Positions 59,602 to 64,000 of a stretch of DNA of 64,000 nt are shown in pieces (position 1 is the first letter of the stretch; each line of letters begins with the position of its first letter). Below the pieces are notes generated by a model, which saw only the letters and a program-made list of their open reading frames with translations, did no database searches and had not been told where the DNA came from. Origin of the DNA: Methylomonas sp. 11b (GTDB taxonomy: Bacteria > Pseudomonadota > Gammaproteobacteria > Methylococcales > Methylomonadaceae); contig NZ_KI911557.1 of NCBI RefSeq assembly GCF_000515215.1, positions 2,413,741-2,477,740 on the forward strand. The letters are read 5' to 3'. The translations under genes and the position numbers were made by a program.

Positions 59602-60048
59602 TTATTTCAATAGATCCAGCGCTTTTTCGGCGGCTTTTTCTTTAGCCTTGCCTTTTACTACACTGGCCGCTTCGCCGGTTGATTTAGGTGCAGCATCGAC
59701 TTTGCCTTTCAGATCCGTTGCCGCTTCCTTGCCGGCTTTCAAGGTTTCCACGCCTTGCTTGGCTTCCGCCGGCACCGCCTGCTCCACTTTTTGCTGCGCG
59801 GCGTCTTTCACCGCATCCTGGGCCTGATCCTTAACCACGCCAGGCGCTGTTTGTACAGCCTGTTTTGCCGCGCCCGCGGATTCGACAGCCTGGACTGCCG
59901 TTGTCGCGCCCGGCACCGCAGTCGGCACTGCCGCTGTGGCGGCGTTGGTCGCGGCTTGCTTGGCAATACCGCCTAAAACAGAGCTTTCGGCGAAAGCGGA
60001 GCCAGAAATTAACAACAGTGAAGCCAAAAATACATTTTTGTGTTGCAT
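59602..60048 (-). CDS. Exported Ala/Lys-rich low-complexity protein
   Basis: A 148-residue protein with a clear signal peptide (MQHKNVFLASLLLISGSAFA) and a mature part made of Ala, Lys, Val, Gln and Glu with short helix-forming units such as VKDAAQQKVEQAV and GKAKEKAAEKALDLL. This composition resembles LEA-like or membrane-associated amphipathic helix proteins; no domain is recognised. GGAG lies upstream of the ATG. Function unknown; periplasmic location is the only supported statement. Confidence 0.75.
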   Translation of the reverse strand: MQHKNVFLASLLLISGSAFAESSVLGGIAKQAATNAATAAVPTAVPGATTAVQAVESAGAAKQAVQTAPGVVKDQAQDAVKDAAQQKVEQAVPAEAKQGVETLKAGKEAATDLKGKVDAAPKSTGEAASVVKGKAKEKAAEKALDLLK

Positions 60049-60146
60049 GGTGAAACTCCTTAGTAATAGTTATTAACGCGGGGACAGAATACCCCAGCCA
60101 AACTTAACGGCTGATTAACGCTATTACTGACGTGCCATACAATTTC

Positions 60147-61568
60147 TCAAACCCCGGCAATCCGTTTTAACGTGGAACTAACCAGTGATTCAGCGCGCGC
60201 CATGTCGTCGGCTTCAACATAACAACGCAGTTCCGGCGCATTGCCGGAGGGGCGCAGATGGACAATCTCGCTATTGGCAAAAGTCAACCTTAGCCCGTCT
60301 GTAGTATCGCGACTTACCGGCGCACCAAGCTCATCGCCCCATAGGCTACGATAAGCCGTGGCCTCCGCCTGCAAACGTTCCAGCAAGGCCCGACTGTTAG
60401 CGACCGGAAACTCTTGGATACGGTCGCTGGCGGTGTAACGTTGCGGCAAGCCTTTCAACAGTCCCGATAACTTCACGCCTTGGGTACTAGCCATCGCCAG
60501 TAACGCCAAGGCCGGCAGCAGCGAATCGCGAGTCGGCAATGGTGCCAAGGCGTTGCCGTTCACGGACAAGCCGTTCCCAGCCAGAAAGCCGCCGTTGGCT
60601 TCAAATCCGGCCACGCCACCGCTTGGCACTTGCTCCATGCCCGCAATCACGTAAGGCGAACCGATTCGCGTGCGGATTACCTGCTTGAACCAACCGGACG
60701 CCTCGATGGCTGTATTGCAGCTCACCGGCGTCACCACAGTATCGGCCCCGAGAAACTTCGCGCACAGCAAGCCGACAATATCGCCGCGCAGCCATTCGCC
60801 GGTTTCGTCGCCGATCAAAGGCCTATCGCCGTCGCCGTCGGTGGAAATCAGCGCATCCAGTTTATATTCGGCAGCCCAGTTGCGGCCGCGTTGCCGATCC
60901 GCCTCGCCGACCGCTTCGGTATCAATAGGTACGAAGGTATCTGTGCGCTCCAAACCGATTACCTCAGCGCCCAATTCCGCCAGCACGTCTTTCAATACAT
61001 CGCGGGCGGCGCTGGAATGTTCGTAAACGCCGACTCGCCAGCCGTTTAGCAAATCGTGACCGAATAGGCTGGTGTAACGTTGCCGAAATTGCGTCAGCGC
61101 AGCCGGATTGACTGGCGGCAGCTCGGCGGAAACAGTTTGCACGTCCACTGTTGCGCTAGTCATCGCTGCTTCGTCCGCCTTGCTGATCTCGCCGTCGGCC
61201 CGATAAAACTTGATGCCGTTGCGGTCGAACGGAATATGACTGCCGGTAACCATAATCGCCGGCAGACCGTTCGCCAACGCATACAAGGCCAGCGCCGGCG
61301 TCGGCAACACGCCGCAAAAATCCACTTCGCAGCCCGCCTGACGAATGCCGGCCACGCACGCTTGGGCAATGTCCGGACTGGACGGCCTGAGGTCCATACC
61401 CAATGCTATTTTTTGACCAGGCCGCGCCAAATTTAAACCTTGGATAAACGCCAGCGTATAAGCCGCGCAGACTTCGCCGGTCATTTGACTAACCAGGCCG
61501 CGCGCGCCGCTGGTGCCGAACGCCACGCCGCTGTCGGCCATCATTTGTTGGATGTTGATTGTTGTCAT
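60147..61568 (-). CDS. Phosphohexomutase (phosphomannomutase/phosphoglucosamine mutase family)
   Basis: A 473-residue alpha-D-phosphohexomutase. The active-site phosphoserine loop is VTGSHIPFDRNG near residue 107 and the metal loop STDGDGDRPLI near residue 240; the C-terminal RPSGNAPELRCYVEA block binds sugar phosphate. It interconverts hexose 1- and 6-phosphates. The N-terminal FGTSGARGLV and the TGSHIP (rather than SASHNP) version set it apart from GlmM; closer assignment (Man, Glc or GlcN) is not possible by eye. Confidence 0.9.
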   Translation of the reverse strand: MTTINIQQMMADSGVAFGTSGARGLVSQMTGEVCAAYTLAFIQGLNLARPGQKIALGMDLRPSSPDIAQACVAGIRQAGCEVDFCGVLPTPALALYALANGLPAIMVTGSHIPFDRNGIKFYRADGEISKADEAAMTSATVDVQTVSAELPPVNPAALTQFRQRYTSLFGHDLLNGWRVGVYEHSSAARDVLKDVLAELGAEVIGLERTDTFVPIDTEAVGEADRQRGRNWAAEYKLDALISTDGDGDRPLIGDETGEWLRGDIVGLLCAKFLGADTVVTPVSCNTAIEASGWFKQVIRTRIGSPYVIAGMEQVPSGGVAGFEANGGFLAGNGLSVNGNALAPLPTRDSLLPALALLAMASTQGVKLSGLLKGLPQRYTASDRIQEFPVANSRALLERLQAEATAYRSLWGDELGAPVSRDTTDGLRLTFANSEIVHLRPSGNAPELRCYVEADDMARAESLVSSTLKRIAGV

Positions 61569-61686
61569 GAGTCAGGAGCAGTTGAGAGTCGATGAAATGA
61601 AAATACCGGCAATTCTACCGGTCAAATTGGACATGATAGAGAAAACCTGATTTTCGGCAACCCGAATCGTAGCGTTACCGGAAATC

Positions 61687-62373
61687 TCACTGCGGCAGGC
61701 AATGCATCCGCCGAATAAAGTCCTGCAAGGTTTGCCCGGCGTCGTCGGTAAATACTTCATCCAGTACCAAGGCCTGCTGGATACGATCCAGCCGGAAATT
61801 GCGAAAGTCGCCGCGTAGTTCGCACCAACCCACCAAGGTCCAGACATTGCCCCAAAAATATAAGCCCAGCGGCCTGATCCGCCGCTGGCTGAAGGTACCG
61901 TCGGCACGGCGGTAATCCATGGATAGCAAACGCTTGCCGTCCAGCGCCTTGCGGCAAATATCCATGGTCACATCCAAATCTTCGCGCGGCGAAAAACGCA
62001 GCGCGAATAATTTGCTGCGCTCCAGTTGTTCGCGCAATTCCGTAGGCACTACCGCCGTCACTTTGTCCAGCACCGACTGCGCGGAATGTCCCAACTCCTT
62101 GCCGGCCCAGGTTTTCACCATCCGCGCGCCGATTACCAAGGCTTCCAGTTCGGCGGCGCTGAACATGATGGGCGGAATATCCAGACTGTGACGGAGCATG
62201 TAACCGACGCCGGCCTCACCTTCGATAGGAATGCCGGACAGGCTTAACACTTGGATGTCGCGATAGATGGTGCGTTCGGATACTTCCAGGCGCTCGGCGA
62301 GCGCTTTGGCGGTAACCAGCCTTCGATTACGCAGGATTTGGACGATTTGAAACAGACGGTCAGCGCGGCGCAT
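61687..62373 (-). CDS. WYL-domain transcriptional regulator (YafY type)
   Basis: A 228-residue regulator: N-terminal HTH_11-like DNA-binding domain (residues 1-60, with LAERLEVSERTIYRDIQVL as recognition unit) and a C-terminal WYL domain (about 140-220, LSMDYRRADGTF and LYFWGNVWTLVGWCELR) that binds small ligands or nucleic acid. It is 49 bases downstream of the VOC gene on the same strand, so the two may share a transcript. Confidence 0.92.
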   Translation of the reverse strand: MRRADRLFQIVQILRNRRLVTAKALAERLEVSERTIYRDIQVLSLSGIPIEGEAGVGYMLRHSLDIPPIMFSAAELEALVIGARMVKTWAGKELGHSAQSVLDKVTAVVPTELREQLERSKLFALRFSPREDLDVTMDICRKALDGKRLLSMDYRRADGTFSQRRIRPLGLYFWGNVWTLVGWCELRGDFRNFRLDRIQQALVLDEVFTDDAGQTLQDFIRRMHCLPQ

Positions 62374-62422
62374 TTGCAGAACGGGCAGTCATATTCGAGA
62401 CTGCCCGCCGTTTTATTTTCCG

Positions 62423-62797
62423 TTAAGATGGGGAATACAGTCCAACTCGGTTACCTTCGCTATCGAGCAGCATCGCAAAGTAGCCGCATTCGCCGTCGTG
62501 AATGGGGGTTTTCGGCATCAATATGCTGCCGCCATTTGCTTCCACTTTGGCCAGCGGCTCATTTAAGTCGGTGCCGCCGTTGAAATACACCACCGCGCCG
62601 GTCGCGCTAGGCTGATAATGTTCGCCCAATACCAGCATACCGCTGACGGCACCTTCATCGGCATCGAAAATCCCCAGTTGATAGCCGCTCATTTCCTCCT
62701 CCTTGAACGATGCATTTAAAACGCCGCAATAAAACTCCTGTGCGCGCGGCATATCAATGACGGGTAATTCAAACCAAGTGGCTAAGTTGTTGATCAT
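62423..62797 (-). CDS. VOC family protein (glyoxalase/bleomycin-resistance-like)
   Basis: A 124-residue vicinal-oxygen-chelate protein, with two beta-alpha-beta-beta-beta units: FELPVIDMPRAQEFYCGVL at the start and GYFAMLLDSEGNRVGLYSP at the end, a common small-family pattern (PhnB/predicted enzyme related to lactoylglutathione lyase). Substrate unknown. It lies just upstream of the WYL regulator. Confidence 0.9.
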   Translation of the reverse strand: MINNLATWFELPVIDMPRAQEFYCGVLNASFKEEEMSGYQLGIFDADEGAVSGMLVLGEHYQPSATGAVVYFNGGTDLNEPLAKVEANGGSILMPKTPIHDGECGYFAMLLDSEGNRVGLYSPS

Positions 62798-62879
62798 GAT
62801 GTGGTCCTCGTTGTGGTTAAAAGAGCCGTTATCCTAAAACAGCCCTCCTGACAGCGTTATGTCAGCAATGTTTTAGGCC

Positions 62880-64000
62880 TTAGCGCCGACCACCTAATAA
62901 CGAGCCCAACACGCCGCGAATAATTTGCTTGCCCACTTCCTGGCCGATACTGCGGGCGGCGCTTTTCGCGGCCGCTTCCAGCACACTTTGCCCGCCGCTG
63001 CGACCGCGCCGCGATTTGGTAGCCGCGCCCACGCCGCCCAGCAATACTTCGCCCCAATTGAAACCTGAGCCGGAACCACCATTCTCGGCGGCGGGCTCAG
63101 GCGGAGCGACTTTTTCCGCGCGGCCTTTCAGAATTTCGTAGGCCGATTCGCGATCGACCTGTTTTTCGTAATGGCCGGCAATGACGGAGGTACTGATCGA
63201 TTCCTGGCGTTCGGCATCGCTGGCAGGGCCGACTCGGGAACTAGGCGGCTTGATCATTGCTCGCTCTACCGGCATCGGCGTACCTTTTTCGTCGAGGAAA
63301 GACACCAAGGCTTCGCCAACGCTCAGCTCGGTGATGGCTGTTTCAACATCCAAACCTGGATTCGCCCGGAAGGTTTCCGCCGCCGCTTTCACGGCTTTTT
63401 GGTCGCGCGGCGTAAACGCCCGCAAGGCATGCTGCACCCGATTGCCGAGCTGGCCGAGAATCACGTCAGGAATATCCAAGGGATTTTGACTGACAAAATA
63501 CACACCCACGCCCTTGGAACGGATCAAGCGCACCACTTGTTCGATTTTTTGCAGCAGCGCGGACGGTGCGTCGTTAAACAATAGATGTGCTTCGTCAAAG
63601 AAGAATACCAATTTAGGCTTATCCAAATCGCCAGCTTCCGGCAGATTTTCGAACAATTCGGACAACAGCCACAACAACAAGGTGGCGTAGACGCGCGGCG
63701 AGTTATACAAGGTGTCCGCCGCCAGAATATTGATCACGCCCTTACCGCCGTCGGTTTGCAGAAAGTCGTTGAAATCCAAAGCCGGCTCGCCGAACAAATT
63801 CTCACCACCCTCATGCTCGAGTTGCAGCAAACCGCGCTGGATCGCGCCGACGCTGGCCGCCGAGATACTGCCGTATTCGCCGGACAACTCGGAGGCATTT
63901 TCGGACGCGTATTGCAGCAAGGCCCGCAAGTCTTTCAAATCCAACAACAGCCAGCCGTTATCGTCGGCAATCTTGAACGCGGCGGTAAGCACGCCGCTTT
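62880..64000 (-). CDS. HerA-like ATPase, DUF853 family (partial, 5' end outside window)
   Basis: The C-terminal ~373 codons of a DUF853/HerA-type ATPase; the frame is still open at the window edge ([20 protein letters not shown]), so the N-terminal part with Walker A lies beyond 64000. Visible blocks: [14 protein letters not shown] (Walker B), [13 protein letters not shown] (sensor) and [16 protein letters not shown]. The C-terminal tail is Gly/Arg-rich ([13 protein letters not shown] and [17 protein letters not shown]), as usual for this family. Function is uncertain, related to DNA-translocating HerA ATPases. Confidence 0.9.
   Translation of the reverse strand, partial: SGVLTAAFKIADDNGWLLLDLKDLRALLQYASENASELSGEYGSISAASVGAIQRGLLQLEHEGGENLFGEPALDFNDFLQTDGGKGVINILAADTLYNSPRVYATLLLWLLSELFENLPEAGDLDKPKLVFFFDEAHLLFNDAPSALLQKIEQVVRLIRSKGVGVYFVSQNPLDIPDVILGQLGNRVQHALRAFTPRDQKAVKAAAETFRANPGLDVETAITELSVGEALVSFLDEKGTPMPVERAMIKPPSSRVGPASDAERQESISTSVIAGHYEKQVDRESAYEILKGRAEKVAPPEPAAENGGSGSGFNWGEVLLGGVGAATKSRRGRSGGQSVLEAAAKSAARSIGQEVGKQIIRGVLGSLLGGRR

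Overview
The window reads as chromosome of a gammaproteobacterium with about 50-55% GC by eye. The mreBCD-mrdA-rodA-mltB cell-shape cluster, gatCAB, two-piece tmRNA-free ssrA with an ANDENYSVALAA tag, split cysD/cysN and AlgI/SGNH O-acetylation genes all fit this. The overall style (many c-di-GMP and chemoreceptor genes, dispersed palindromic repeats, orphan LPLAT-ACP pair) suggests a Methylomonas-like methanotroph, but no methane or methanol oxidation gene is present, so the genus is only an inference.

Layout. 0.4-5.4 kb: an orphan Anbu-type proteasome subunit, a PlsC-like acyltransferase overlapping an acyl carrier protein gene, a PocR/PAS/GGDEF diguanylate cyclase and a small His-Me-finger-like nuclease. 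5.5-11 kb: DnaQ/GIY-YIG nuclease downstream of gcvT-gcvP. 11-16 kb: an AT-rich membrane acyltransferase and a 1227-residue secreted clan-A-like glycosidase. 16-18.5 kb: a decayed island with an IS110 transposase relic and an Mrr-like endonuclease gene broken by one amber codon, bracketed by diverged 75-bp direct repeats. 18.6-29.6 kb: cell-wall block (FHA-lytic transglycosylase, SGNH/MBOAT O-acetyltransferase pair, mltB, rodA, mrdA, mreD, mreC, mreB). 29.7-33.5 kb: gatC-gatA-[Uma2]-gatB. 33.6-38.8 kb: a 1720-residue exonuclease/RecQ/UvrD fusion. 39.1-41.3 kb: a chemoreceptor split into a NIT-like sensor protein and a sensorless MCP.

41.5-50.3 kb is a defence island that abuts the 3' end of ssrA: MntA/HepT toxin-antitoxin, then hsdM, a frameshifted hsdS, a DUF3800 gene, an amber-interrupted BECR-nuclease-like gene, and hsdR. 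Beyond ssrA come cbpA-cbpM, an M48 protease, trxC, a GT41 glycosyltransferase lacking TPRs, and cysD and cysN separated by an excalibur-domain gene and a Doc-type toxin-antitoxin pair. The window ends with a phosphomannomutase-family gene, a WYL regulator, a VOC protein and a truncated HerA-like (DUF853) ATPase.

The most notable points are the island with two extra nuclease-like genes between hsdS and hsdR, the repeated amber or frameshift lesions in otherwise intact accessory genes, an apparent AUA start for mreC, and a shrunken APS-kinase-like tail on CysN that has lost its P-loop. All family assignments are from motif recognition by eye; no database search was run.
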